A stretch of DNA of 64,000 bases from Lepisosteus oculatus (lineage: Eukaryota; Chordata; Actinopteri; Semionotiformes; Lepisosteidae): assembly GCF_040954835.1 (NCBI RefSeq), contig NC_090698.1, positions 51,036,284 through 51,100,283 of the forward strand, read 5' to 3'. The translations under genes were made by a program, and so were the position numbers. The notes under the pieces were generated by a model. It ran no database searches. It worked only from the letters and a program-made list of their open reading frames with translations, and was not told the DNA's origin. Position 1 is the first letter of the stretch; every line of letters starts with the position of its first letter. Shown piece after piece: positions 37,201 to 52,215 of the stretch.

Positions 37201-38644
37201 GAATTGCAGTCTTTATTTCTTGAAAAAATCGTATTTGTGAAAAAACAGCCACAATTATGTCTTAGGATAAAAAATACAAAGGTATCTCCTTGACTCCTTG
37301 ATCAGAGTTCAGAAGAGGGTTTCTTCTGTTTTAAAAGAAGACGTTAATTTAAAAGTTAAATTATGGAAAACCTTTTTAGGGAATCAGAAAACCTTGAAAA
37401 TACCCAGTTGATGTCACAGTGGAAAAAAGTCCTGGAAGTTCCAGGTATTCTTGGCAAAAGACTAAGAAAAGAAATTAACTGCAGTGGGAGTGTTTTTACA
37501 TATACTCGTAGGCGTACTTTGGGTGTGTGTGTGTGCAGTGATTTCATGGTCTATACATGTTCATTTTATTTCTTTTATTCTTCTCACCCTACAGGTTTGT
37601 TTGAGGAGTTTTTATTTCGAGAAAGTGTCAGAGATAGAATGTTAACCCCAGAAGCATGGCCTAGAGCTGTATTATAGTGCACCTAAGTTAAATCAAGGGG
37701 TTTAGCAGAAGACAATGTGCAGTTATTGAACATATTTTGCAGAATGTCATTTCATGAATTAAATAATAAATAAGAAAATTTAAAACAAATGTTGAACATT
37801 TCATTCAAAGAGTATAGGGCCCACCTGCCACTTTGATGGAGATTTCTTTTAAAGATTAAAGCCCGGTAGTGCTTCCAAACTTGTGTCTGCTCACTGTTGC
37901 CCACATACTATACATCATTACACAGGTAAACATTTTCATTTTTCAGGCAGAACAAACAGCCTGCATTTATATTTTACACACCATGACATCTTCGTAATTT
38001 TAAATGCGTCAGAACATGATTCAAAACATTTTGTCTTGCTTTGCTTAAGCATAGAGGTATTTGTTTGAATTCAGCACATTTTATAAGGTCATTCCTCCAG
38101 GGACAAATATGATTTCACCTTCTTTAGATTTTCAGCTTCCCTTTACTTAATTTCTGTCATTGTTTTGGTACTGAAATGGGTTTAAAAATTTCTTATACAA
38201 CAGATTTTAAAACTATTGCATTATAAATATCTAAATCGGTTGCTTTGTGAGTCTTTATTGGGTATTTTAAGTATTGACTTAACCCACTTACCTGAGGGTC
38301 ACCCCCCTGGCCATAGAACAAGGACACTCAGCTCGGAGAGTGAGAGGAATGAACAAATGGTAGCTTCAAAGGAGGACATGGGATGGAGGAGGTTTGCATG
38401 AGACAAAATGAGATAAGAGGTATTTGCAGGTGATATATACTTACTGTACATTTCTTATGTAAGACAGTGAGTGATTGGTAAATAGATTTTTATCATTTGT
38501 AACTGTCAAACTGTTACAACAAGAATTTACTGGTATACCACCAGTTCTCAATTTGATCACACACTTTGGGCAGGTGGCACTGTACTGTGATAGTACGTTC
38601 TGCTGCCTTTCAGCTCTTAAACCCTGTGTTTAGTTTAGGCATGG
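37201..38644. other. No gene seen; intergenic DNA
   Basis: A 104-codon frame at 37363-37677 has no recognisable motif and lacks splice context. Otherwise AT-rich, unremarkable DNA. Confidence 0.5.
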
Positions 38645-38785
38645 AGTACCTTCTGTGTGGGGTCTGCAGGTTCATACAGTATGTTCATGTGATTTCTATC
38701 TACTTCCAAAATGGTGCCAGGATAAATTGTCTCTGTCTATGGGTGTGCCCCATGATGGACTGGTGTCTCATCAATACTTTAATCT
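38645..38785 (+). repeat. Family A SINE fragment, decayed
   Basis: GGTTCATACAGTATGTTCAT, GGGTGTGCCCCATGATGGAC and TGGTGTCTCATCAATAC match the middle of the family (gatggactggcatcccacc in the reference copy). Confidence 0.55.
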
Positions 38786-40267
38786 CCCTGTGCTTCTAGG
38801 AAAGGTCTTTATTGTTATATTTGAAAAAAGACAATAATATTAGAAAAAAAAGTCTTTATTTTGTCAAGAGACCTTTTTACAGATTTGGAATTGAAATGAT
38901 CATTATTATTCATTATTATTCTTCAGACAGGTTTAGATCTAAAACAATACATTAAAATGAAATAAAGATTATTTCACTTCTGTTTCCTGTTGTTTCTTGC
39001 TTAATTTGTGTCTTTAAACATTGCTATTGAGAAAAAGCTTAAATCATCTTGTTCATGCAGGGTTTTTGCAGGCAACACCAGCTATTAATATGACATGTTT
39101 ATGTAATACAAGTATAGTTTTTTCCCCAAATTAACCTTTTTATTAAAAAATGTATTTATTTAGTCATAAAATTAAACTGTTATACATGATTGAGGCTGAA
39201 TGGCAGCAAAACATGCAAAAAGACATAAAAAGTGTAATTTACTTGTTGTATACATACCATATTCTGCCAGTAAGTACTTAGTGGAAGCATTTTTGGAAGC
39301 AAATGCTGCTATAAATATTTCTGAATAGGTTTTGTGTAGTGGGATGATGTAATTTTTTTTCTTTCCTCCTGGCACAATTGCTCCAGTTCTGACACATTCA
39401 TTGGGTATAGCTGATGGACTACATCTGTCAACCCTTGCCATACATCGTCTACTGGATTCATGTCAGGACCTTCAATGAACCACTTGCTGGCTCATCTTGT
39501 CCAGCCACTTTAATTCAATTGAAGTTTAACTTCATTGTAGCTTTGGTTTTTTGTGTCAAGTCATTGTTGTGCACAAGTGTGAAATTCTGACCCAGTTTTG
39601 AAGTTTTCAAGTCCTAGGTGATTCAAGCAGGTTTTCATCTAGCATTCACCTGTACTTACACCATCCATTTTCCTGTCTATCTTGACAAGCTTCCCACTTC
39701 TTGCTGATGCGAAGCATCCCCACAATATGTTGATGCTACCACCACCTACCATGCTGATCATGGTGCAAATCTTTGTCTAGTCTGACCATAAAACCACTGG
39801 CTACATGTCTGAAATATATCATATACACAGTTCAAGATTAATCTTTTTCAATATAGTCTTCTTTTTTTGTGACTCATTCACACAAGCCAGTGTTATGTAG
39901 GGATTGTGATATTGTCACGTATATCTTGAAAGTGATACACGTCAGTATGTATTGATGTATGAACAGCAACTCCCATCTCCCATATAGAAGTTTGCAAATG
40001 TTTCAGACTCACTTTTGAAACTTTACAGTGACATTCCCACCATTTCTAAACTTTACTGTATATAAGGAAATGTACAGAGATAATTGCATTTACCCTAAAG
40101 ATAAGCCCTTTTACACACAGAGACTATTGCACTATTTTTGTGACCTTTTGAACTATAATTTGCGTTTGCACTGATTTAGAGTTGCCATAAAACAGGGGGA
40201 AGGGGGAGTGCAGGGCTAGCGCACCCATACTTGGGCCTGGGTGCAAGTAAATACAAATGGGCCTTCC

Positions 40268-40420
40268 TTACAACTTGACTCGTAGTGCTTTTGTCGCAGC
40301 AAACTGAGCGATAATATCACTGAAATCCACCTGCCTTGCGGTGCTGTTCTCTGTAGACAACAAAGCCAGAGCTGAAAGTCTTTCCTCCAATATGGTGGAC
40401 CTTAGATACGTTTTGATCAA
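40268..40420 (-). pseudogene. hAT transposase C-terminal dimerisation fragment
   Basis: A 50-residue frame beginning LIKTYLRSTILEERLSALAL and followed by LSTENSTARQVDF, then SDIIAQFAATKA, ends at TAA. This is the conserved C-terminus of ZMYM1-like hAT transposases (TYLRSTM..RLSxLALLSIE). It lies about 80 bases after the last N-terminal remnant, where an intact element would have roughly 1 kb more coding sequence, so an internal deletion removed the catalytic core. Confidence 0.8.
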
Positions 40421-40503
40421 CGTTTGCTAAACAAGCACTGGCGACAGCAACTGGAATTGTCAAAACACTTGATATGCTATCACTGTGTTTGGAAACGCTG
40501 ATT

Positions 40504-41063
40504 TCATATCTTTGTTGACCAAATACTGCAGGACTTCAGACATTGGGGAGCAGATGAGACAGAAACTTCAGCTGCCAAATCTGTGCCATGAATGCCTTCT
40601 AAAAACAAGGCAAGTTTGTTGCAGGCTTCAGCTGAATTATCTCCGGTATTTTTTACGTCAAACAAAATGCCCAAAAGACGGCTGAATTTGCTCAAGAAAG
40701 AAAGACGTTCTTCTGTCTCAACACGGGATCGATTTTCATGTTCAGATAATTTTTGGGACAACTTGATCCAATTAGAACAACCCTGAGTAAAGACTTCCTT
40801 TTCAGTCCTGAATAACTTGCCACAAAAACAAAAAACAGCATTGGTAGACCTGGAATAGACTAACCATGGTCTAGGCACAGTTTGAGAGCTGACTTTGTGA
40901 AATAATTGGCTGGTGTGAAACGACAAGGAATGAGAAATCTTTGATTTGCAGTGGTTTGCTTCTCATTATAATCCGTCATGATAAGTCTGGCCAAGGGTGA
41001 AGGGTCAAAAAAATCATTGTACACCCCAGATAAGCTATGCTTACTATCTTGCACTGGACACAC
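40504..41063 (-). pseudogene. hAT transposase N-terminal part (TTF-type zinc finger), frameshifted
   Basis: One frame (41063-40860) carries NQRFLIPCRFTPANYFT. The next (40926-40504) continues PWLVYSRSTNAVFCFCGKLF, then CSNWIKLSQKLSEHENR. Together these follow the order of the TTF-type zinc-finger domain of ZMYM1-like hAT transposases, including the W-L-x-Y-S and CFxC-KLF blocks. The shift falls near 40860-40880. Downstream residues to ISSAP-like sequence are the start of the DUF4371 region. No intact protein can be made. Confidence 0.75.
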
Positions 41064-41709
41064 AATTTATACAATTCTCCGCAAGGCAATCATCACGAGC
41101 CGAATCGGTGGAAGTACTGGCAAGGAGTTTCCTCGCCTGGGAATCATCTTCAGCCGGCTGATTTTGGCACTCTTTGGTGGTACGTGCTGCTGCTACATGG
41201 GGAACCTTGAGCCAGGAGCCGTACACTCTTCTGGCATTTTCTGCCTCCTTTTTGTGTTTTGTAATTGTCTTTTCTGTTCTTTGCGTTTCTCGCTAACTGA
41301 CTTACATTACACTAACAAATATAGCTTAGCTAAATGTAAGCTTGTCTCAGTCTTGTTGCTCAGTCTTGCAGGGGAACGGGTCACATTATCCAATTCTACA
41401 TATTTTGGAATTAACGCGCCAACAACCGATTGCAAATCATCCACACAGCCGTGTTTTCCAATAGAGCATTGTGTTTTATTTTAAAATATGCCAGACAAAT
41501 ATTGCTATTAGATAATACGCTGCGTTCCCCGCCCCTGACATATGAACTCTCATTTGTTTATTTTGCAGATGGTCTTTTCTAAAAAAAATCTGTCATTTTA
41601 ATGGCATTAGCAATGGGCCCCATTAGATCTGGGCCCGGGTGCAGTTGCACCCATTGCACCCACCGTAGCACGGGCCCTGGTGTGATGAATACTTTTACAA
41701 GGCACTGTA

Positions 41710-42781
41710 CCTACCTGTAGTTATAAAGCTGATCCAGGTTCTTCAATGGCTGTTGATCAGGGTTCGCTACATTTCTATTGATATAGGCAGGTGCCTCATG
41801 ATCTTTGTGTCAACAATTTGCTTCAACATGTCTTTCGGTATGAATGGCAACAGAGGGCTGACTAACAAAGTAAACAGTGGGAACAAATTAGGTGGTTTAA
41901 AGAGGTGTTTTAAATGATAAGACATTGCAGATTTGTCCGAATCCTCTATTACTCATTGGGAGCCCATGCAGAATGAGGTCTGTATCAGTAATTGTAGTAG
42001 TGATAATTCTGGAGATATAGCACTCTAAGCTATCACACTTTCCTTTCACAGTTTATACAACCTACCTTTGCCATCCTACAATGGTTTGCCTTTTATCTTG
42101 GTTTGGGGAAGAGTATTGAGGCAACACTTTGCATCATTAATGCAATTGAAACCATTCATGAATGCAAACCTGTCTTTGCATTAAATATTTTATGACCGTG
42201 TCACATTTTTCCTACATGGACATTTCAATTAGGAAATTTTGGCAGCTTAATGTGTTATTGTAATTGTGATAAGGCTGAGATAAAATTTTAATTATAGTGT
42301 TTGACAACCATTTTTTTGACAGCGCACATTTTTGTCTACTAGAATTTAAATTATTTTGATAAGAGTTAAGTTAACAGACATTGATTATTTTCCTCCTGCT
42401 TTTACTTTAAAATTTCTATGTTAAAAAGTACAATCATGCAAAGATGATTATTAGGAATGTAACAAAATATACATCTCTAAATTAGAGAATTAATTTATTA
42501 AAAGTGAAATTTTCTGTAATTAACACAAACTGCACTGGACACAGTGATCACAAGCACACTCCACAATATTCACACATGCGTGACCAACACTATTGCACAT
42601 GCTTAAAACAATTAACATTCCCTGGTCAATAGTAACAGTTTGTCTCTGGATTTTACATATTCTGAAATTGTCAGCTGAGATAAAAGTAAAGCTAAGTCAA
42701 GATGAACATGACATTCAAAAAGGTCTTGTGTTGAAAAGTAAAGAATATAAATAATCACATTGCACATGCCAGCCTCACTCA
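41710..42781. other. No gene seen; intergenic DNA
   Basis: AT-rich. Nothing recognised. Confidence 0.5.
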
Positions 42782-42783
42782 TA

Positions 42784-44413
<1,630 letters not shown>

Positions 44414-44415
44414 TA

Positions 44416-47400
44416 TATAAAGTTCTGCCTCTCTGAAATTGTACTAATCCACCCTTTGTTGTTCTATTCTGTATGGCTAAATACAGTTTTGTAAAATTAT
44501 TTATATTATGTATTTGCCAACACATTGAATTAAAATAAAATTATGATGATAATCTATGGGTGCTTGAATATGTCAAAAAGATTTTGTAAAGTTTCCACGT
44601 TTTAAAATAAAGTTCTTCAGAGTTTTGTAAGATATCGAAGCCCAAGATAATTAGTAATAGTATGGTACAAATCAGTATAAAACAAGCACCGAATTACAGT
44701 ATTTTAATAGATTGAAAATCTGGGAATCTATATACTTTCTCATGCAATTACAGTACATGTACATGTATGTCTGCTTTTTGCAGAAAAGGCCTCATCCTTC
44801 ACAGCCTCATTTGCATAATGTGTTGCCTAATGTCTTCTAGAAATATAATTAATAATAAAAGCATGAAGTAACAATGCACGATGACATGACCTGACTTGTT
44901 TGTAAGACAGATAAGAGCTGCATTTACAAATCCACTTCATGGAAAGTTTATAGGGCAGAGCTTGACCTCATTGCATTCCCACATTTACTCATCAAAGTCC
45001 ATCAGGCTACTGGAATCCTAATAATTAATTCAAGCTAAGTGTTCATCACGTTATCTTCTGCTTTGAAATTCTCACTCCAGACAGTTCCAGGAATCAGAGC
45101 TTAGTAATGAGCCAGACACAGTCCTAGTTAACAAACAAAAACACTATGTACATCCAAAATGACAGAAGCCACTGATATGTAATAGGGAAGAAAACACTAA
45201 AATGTAACTCTGACTTATATTTTTCAAAAGTTTTTCTAAAATATTTGTCTGCCATTTTTTTTTCAAAATAATGTTCGTGGATGCAAGAGCAAATTAACAG
45301 TGAAGCCGTCATTTCATATGACTTCAACACACTTAAAATCTTCTCTTAGTTTCCACTGTTATTTCTTTTCAAATGGATAGTACATGTCAACATTAGCCAC
45401 CTATTTAATGAGAGTGTACCCAATTTTTAGATTAACTATTTGATGAATTGTTAGTGTACATATGCAATATGGTCAAAGGCATTACATGGGAAATGGGAAA
45501 AATGAACATTAAATATTATTTTTAAAGGTTATTGGGATGGGTAGTATTTGGGATGATAAGGAGATGAATTTTAATAATCCCTTTAGGTCTTTTGAAAATA
45601 TGTACAGTATCTATAGATTTTGTAGAGAGAAAAGTAAATGGTAGCATTATTCATTAGCTCTCAAAATGCAGTCGCCAAAGACATTCAGCCTGATTTTTTC
45701 AGTTGCTTGATTACTCTAAAAAGCTTGTTTCATTATATAGGGGAATCACTAAGGTAGGAGAAACAGGTCATTTATGAACTTTTACTGTCAAGGCAAATAA
45801 GATAAGGATGTCATGCGGTTAAAAGAATCAGAATAGGAAGAAATAAGTACCCGACTAAGTACGTTACTACACATCTGTTCATGAAAAGAGATTTTACAAC
45901 CTTATTTGAATACACATACTGTAGTCTGACCTGGGAATTTCAAACACTATCTTGGACACTACCTTTACTGTTGAATGACTTAAATACATTGACCTGAAGA
46001 CTTTATATGCTGCACCTGGTTTTTCAGCTCATTCTGTTGAAGAACAGAACCGTCTGCGAGTTCTGTGATAGCTGTCTTTACAGTTATATAATAGAGTACA
46101 TTCTATTTTTTTCAGCACATATTTTAAAGATATTTTAAATCAGGTTAAGGGGCTCTTAATTACCCCTCTTGTTTTCTGTCTGTTAAGATTACACAACAGC
46201 ACTTGCTAGCTAAATGGATTGGCAAACAGCTCAAAGTGAATTGCTGGGACAGCCTGGGTGGTCAATTTAAGAAATTTAAAAATTAAGAAATTTATTTTCT
46301 TAACAAAATGATAAAGCTAGATCTAGCCATAGAATGGAGATTACTAAGATGCCTGTGCACTAAAAAAAGATCCTACCAATTAGTCATGATGTAAGAGGAC
46401 TTAGAGAATTAAAGCTCAATGTGCTGATTGTTCCAAAAGCTGCAATTAACTACAAGTAATTTTTGCTTTTCTTTTTTGAAAAAGTTTCTTTTGCTGTACT
46501 CAAGCAAAATTAATTCGCTCTAAAAATCGTCTTCTGCATGTAAGAGATGTAAAAGAAAATCAAGTTAGCATTTTAGTCAAATGTTCTTATGTTTTTTAAA
46601 AAATGTTTTTTGTTGACCTTATCGGTTTTTAGAGGATTTGTTTAGTTTCTCTCAATAATAGCTGATTGCTAAAACTGAACAATAAATTTCAGTCCAGGAC
46701 ACTGAGAGTTTTATTTCACCACAGAGATCCTGTCACAGCTCAAAAAATAAAGACAGTGTACAGTAGTAGACACAAAGGTATTCCTAATTTGGGATAAGGG
46801 CAAGCTTAACGCGTTTCAGTGACAATATTCCCAATGTTTAGTTTTTAATGTTAAAGGTAAATATTTCTCTAGAGCTTATGAATGAAAAAAAAAACATTCA
46901 GCATTATTTCTGGTATGTTTTAAAAATACATATTTTAGTCTTTATACTACAGTCCTGGCTCTACGATGTACACCATTTACTCTTGTACATTACATTATGT
47001 TTTGAACTATGCTTTGATTTTAAATGGTTTTGTAATTGCAGTTTAAAGGGTTTTTGACTGTCATTACACTTCTCTTAATCTTTTGTTCAACTATTTTGAA
47101 ACTATTTGTCATGTTTGATTTCACTTAAAATGTTAAATGCCTTTCAAATATTACAGCTATCCAGTGGAGATCACAGATCAGTGTGTTCTTATTCTTACTG
47201 CAGACTTCCCTAAGGCACAGGACTGACCTTCAATGGGTTTAAATGTTTAGATTACATACCGTAGCATTTTAAGTTCTAAGATAATAACAGGGGAGTAAAA
47301 AGCATGGCTGTTGAAACCTTATTTTGCTATGATGAAGTAAAAAGCAACAGGACAGGAACAGGACATGTTTTTAATCCAAAATGTGATTACTCATTTACAG

Positions 47401-50400
47401 TATATAAGCAAAGAAAAAAAAAACTTGTCAGTGTGATAAAGCAAGGGTATGCAGTAAAGTGATTCTGCCCCTTATAAAAATCTTCTATTACTACATTTTG
47501 TGCTCGGGATTTGCTGTGATATTGGAGAGCTGAAGAAAGTTTTCATTAATATAACACAGAATTTAATTTGGCTAAAAAGTTTGAATTTTCTCTTCTTTCT
47601 CCAGAACTAAATTTGCTCGATTTCTCGTCTGTCTGCCAGATCATGGTCCATCTTCCACCATTCTCTATAGATTATATATAAATATATCTATGAAAGGAAG
47701 CGGTTATGGATAGTGAGTGGAGGTTAACAATATGCTCTGTTTTCATTTAAAAGAACAATTGGAGAAATGTTTACATTAGAGCAAAATGTGTCAAATGCTG
47801 TTGTATATATTAATAATAGTCATTTTGAGAACATGCATTATCTCAAATTCTTTTAAATGACACGTGTTCTTTTTATATAGAGGACCTTCACACTTTTTTA
47901 TATTTATTCACCTCTGGTTCTCTCTTCCAATCAGTTACCATGGAATAAAGTACCATGTACTGCAGTGTTATATTTACAAAAATAAGTTATGCCAGCTAAT
48001 CCTTGAAACTGGCTTGACATGTTCTGGATGGTTAAAATGATTTGCCACTAATTTGTTAAGTATTGTGGGTTATAAAGAGAAAAGAGAGTAGCAAGGTCTG
48101 CTGGAATTTCAAGCCCTTCTGCAAAGTTGCAGCTAAATAATTGTGTAGTTCAGCTATGGATTCAGAGTTTTAGCTGGTATTTAAAGGAACATTTTTAAGA
48201 CATCATAGCACCATGCTATTCCTTTAAAAAACTGAAAAATAAATACCGATATAAGCCTCCACAGACTGGAATATCTATTAAGCACTTAAAAATAAACTCC
48301 CATAAACTTGGCAGCAGATCAGTGAGAGTATCAAACAAATTGGAAGACTGAAAGGCAGGTTTATGTGCCATTCTTAATGTTCTGACTCCTTAAACCAGTT
48401 TAGTTTTTTACCTTGAACTACAAGTTGTGAATAAACTCAGATTACATTCACAGTTTTTTCAGCAACTCACTCACCAGCCACATGCACAATGTCACACTTT
48501 ACCCATCATTCAGCTTTCTTACCCAGCTTTGTTCAGCTTGTTATTTGAGTTCCAGAATCCTGACATGGACCCTAATTGTAGACTTAAACTTAGTATCAAT
48601 GATTTAGGGCTCATCTTGCTGACAGACATTCATCAAAGTTTTTCTATGTAGCAGGGCCATCAGCAACTGATTATATGAACGGTCTTATGCTGGGCATCAG
48701 GAAACAGCTTGATATTGAATAGAAAATATACAATTAAGTTTATTGAAAATGATCAAAAACTATAACCATATGAAACGATACATTCTGTAATCAATTAATG
48801 TGAAGTCTCATTATCACATGGGACAAGGTATACATTCATCAGGTAATTTAGGATTTGGTTTGTTCCCCCTATTGGTACCCAATTCAGAATTCTGTTAACA
48901 ATTGACAGCTTCTTTTCATATCCAGATAAACAAAGGAATCATTCTCTACTCTTCCTCTGCCACAATTAAACACACATACATTCTTATTCCTTTTACAATT
49001 CAGAGACCTATTTCATTCCTGTTGTTTCAAACAAACATTTAAAGTGAGGCAAAAGAAGACAATTAGCAACAGTATTGTGAGATAATGAAATGCAAGAGCA
49101 TTTACATAGCGTGCAACAATGATTTCTTTTATTCTCTAATACTTATATCTATGAAATTGAATGGACTCCAAGAACAAGTCAGCGGAACTAAACAACAGTG
49201 TACTAACAAAGAACTCAGTTTGTCTAAGTCATCAGTTATGCTTACGTAATATGGAAAACAAATAATAAAGGTCAGATAATTGAAAGAGCATAATTTAATT
49301 TGCAGATAATTCATGTAATATGTCACAATGCCCTGTTATCAACACAACACAAACATTGCTGATAGCATATTAGATCTGTAATGCCAGTGAGATTTTTCAA
49401 ATATGTGAACTATGTTGTATTGCCAAACCTACAGTATAAAACAGACAGGTTTTGGTACTTTTCTAAGTTTCTGTGTCCTTCAATATACATTCTATATTCT
49501 ACATTACTATGATGTATTATACCTGTATATACTGTATATCATATTATAAAGTCAATCACAAAGTAATAATTACAGAATTACATAAAAGAACATTGGAATT
49601 GCAAGGATTATTTCAATTTTTTGGTGTTCTTACAGAGCCATCCAAACCATTGGCATCAACAGACAGTTCATCCTTCATCTTAACTGGGACTCATCACTGC
49701 AGTGTAACCATGTCTCGACTTTGCTCTTCCTGCACTTTTCTTTGTCTTTTCGAGGTTCAGCTCAACTCGTTGCTAAGGATGAAGAATTCTGAAGGACTGT
49801 AACCGTAACACATTGCAAGCATACTGGTATATTAAAGGTGAACACTTCTTGCACTTTACCTGCAGGACAAGTCAGAGGGCTTTTGAGAAGACAGGGCTGA
49901 ATCCACCGTCTGCCAAGGCCACAGCTTCAAAGACATGCAGACTTTAAACCAAGCTGGGATTAAAACCTTGTGTTGGAAAGAACGAAGCCAGCACTCTCCT
50001 ACTCACACAGAGAACATGTGAGGTGAGAAACTATAAGAATGTAATTGTCTTGTGGGTTATGTTTTATTTATGATTGAAAACAGAATATTGCATCAGAAAA
50101 CTTTTTTTTTTACACTGGAAATCATCTTAACTGAAGAAACAGCATTTTAGAAATGAATAAAAAGGTAACATTAGGAAAAGTGTTGCCTTTATCATTTATT
50201 CCTATTCTGTGTCTGCTTACCCCAGAAGACTGAAAGGTAATCTTGCAAAACTGAATTTCAGTAGTGAAACTTAATTATGTTTGCTTAGCTCTACACAGTA
50301 TATGCTGCACCTATACACTTAACTAGTACCAAAATAAATAACTGCTAAGTAGTGAACGTCTCAGTTAAAGCAATTGTTACCTTACGCTTGAAAGAAATCA

Positions 50401-51348
50401 TGTATTTCATGTATTGAAAAGCACTTAAGTTTTCTTGATCTCTACCAGCATGTAACCTCAGTTGTCAGTGACACAGATTGCAAAGAATCACTTTCATCTG
50501 CTTAAAGACTACAAAGGTTTTAGAGTGCTGCTGTACCCATAGCTCCTAATCTTACCAAAAGGTTGGTATTCTAGACTAATAACCCTGAGGTTGGGGTGGG
50601 GGTAGTGCTCTTCAAGTAGAAGACAGCCACATATATTATGTGTTAATCACAATCTCCTGTCAAGAGAACAAAAATACATTGTTGGAGAAGAAGAATGTAT
50701 GGGAGTCCAATCGTCGGTGGAATTGATGAGTTACTACCTGTGACATTGCCAGTTTACTTTGATTAGGCCACTTTATACCCTGTTAAAATGAAGGCAACAA
50801 AACACTAAGTAAAAAGGGGAACAGAAGGGTCAAGTAAAAGTTTCAGTTCCTGTGGGCTTTTTATTTAATGTCTGAGCAAAGATTAGGGAGACACCATGGT
50901 AACAATGATGGATTGTCTTGTGTGCACTGTATCTCTGCCGTTTCCAGCCTTTCCAATCCTCTGGAATGACATAGGGATAAGGATTGCAAGACAAAGGGAC
51001 TAGCGAGAAAATCTGTTTTCACTGCCATGGAGCCCCCCTCTTCAAGTATATGGAGTGTTTTTTAGGGAAAAGAGGGTATTACTTTGCTAAATGCCTAAGT
51101 ACAGGTGAGGTAGTTTATAGTCCCATGTTTCATGTCTGCTCTTTCCTTTAAGGATAAGCAGACTGTAAGACAAAGCAGAGGGTGATTGGTTGGACAATTG
51201 TGTGGTGATGAATCAAGACAGTAATCTCCCGCTAACAAGGGAGAGAGCATTTGTAAATTGACAAAGCAATGAACAGAATTGCGCTGTGGGACTCAAATCC
51301 TTTGTTATTCATTTACGTCTGATGGAAAATGTATTAGCTATCTTGTAA
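44416..51348. other. No gene seen; intergenic DNA
   Basis: About 7 kb of AT-rich DNA with few repeats. Open frames are short and lack motifs. I see no exon, RNA gene or recognisable mobile element; conserved noncoding elements cannot be judged without alignment. Confidence 0.5.
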
Positions 51349-51426
51349 TGAGGCTTTACAGATATACTAGAATGAAAATCTGATACCCCTGCTGAGGCTT
51401 TACAGATATACTAGAATGAAAATCTG
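51349..51426. repeat. Tandem duplication, 44-bp period
   Basis: The 34-base string starting TGAGGCTTTACAGATATACT occurs identically at 51349-51382 and 51393-51426, separated by ATACCCCTGC. Confidence 0.92.
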
Positions 51427-52109
51427 GCGTATATTGTTGCAATATCCAAGGCCACATGGTGATTTATTCCAAAGTGACCAATAACAAAGAAAATCAGGTA
51501 AATCAGTATGGTGAGATACCGTCTGCTGTGTCAGTCAGCAATCAACAACACTTCTCTGTTAAGACTGTAGCTCTCCCCAGCACTGCTGTTCACAGTACAT
51601 TAACCATTATTCCACTTACTACCAGAGGCTATTGGACACCACTTCCCTGTATCATCAATGACTCAGACTTACAAAGAGGTTAAACACATTCTAGGGGGAA
51701 AACAGGTTTCTGGTTGACCTACTGTATGAGATTGGTGTTTTTCCTTCTGCTCAGCTTTCATTATGAATTCCATCTATTAACAGGTAAATGTACTATATCA
51801 GTGTTACAGAAGGAGATTGTATAAAGGAGATTAAATAAATCTGAAATATAACAGGATATTTTACTACATTAGACTGGCATTTTAAGCTTCCTTATAATGG
51901 AATTAAATGCTCCCCTTAAATGTGCATATATTTAATATTACAGAATAAATGTATATCTTGATTTTCTTAGGGTGTACAGCTTATATAGCTTATACAGATG
52001 ACGGGATTCATTAAAATTGATACTTTCTGTCAAAAGCTACTTTCTGCAGCACAGATCTGATTTTGCTTCTCTTCTCTTAACTCATCAGGCCATTCACTTC
52101 AAGTAATTA
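51427..52109. other. No gene seen; intergenic DNA
   Basis: AT-rich. Nothing recognised. Confidence 0.5.
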
Positions 52110-52215
52110 ATTCAGTTTAGGCAGCACACTGAACTGGGGCACATTCTTTGAGGAGGTTGTATGTTCTTCCTGTGTTTGCATGTGTTTTTTCCCAGGTGCT
52201 CCTCAAGCTATGTGA
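52110..52215 (+). repeat. Family A SINE fragment
   Basis: GGCAGCACACTGAACTGGGG, GGAGGTTGTATGTTCTTCCT and GTGTTTGCATGTGTTTTTTC, followed by AGGTGCTCCTC, match the core of the family. Confidence 0.6.

Larger units (their letters stand above)
40211..41679 (-). mobile_element. Internally deleted hAT transposon (ZMYM1/TTF-finger type)
   Basis: It is about 1.47 kb and bounded by CAGGGC and GCCCTG, the CAGGG ends typical of hAT. The two ends share GGGTGCAA and GGGCC blocks in inverted orientation (CAGGGCTAGCGCACCCATAC left, CAGGGCCCGTGCTACGGTGG on the reversed right). Flanking 8-mers GGGGAGTG and GTGTGATG are only partly alike, so the target duplication is uncertain. Coding remnants on the minus strand give the zinc-finger N-terminal part and the C-terminal dimerisation region, but the long catalytic middle is absent. 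It interrupts the older Tc1-like element. Confidence 0.78.
39180..41707 (-). mobile_element. Decayed Tc1-like transposon, split by a nested hAT
   Basis: On the minus strand, ~39470-39325 reads EGPDMNPVDDVW followed by LTDVVHQLYPMNVSELEQLC, matching the third catalytic block (DLNPIExxW-like) and C-terminus of Tc1 transposases. Upstream on the same strand is NDLTQKTKATMKLN. The rest, to ~39960, is eroded. The right terminus is GAATACTTTTACAAGGCACTG at 41687-41707 followed by TA, a common fish Tc1 end. The sequence before 40210 and after 41680 is interrupted by the hAT element. The left terminus is not clear. Confidence 0.7.
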
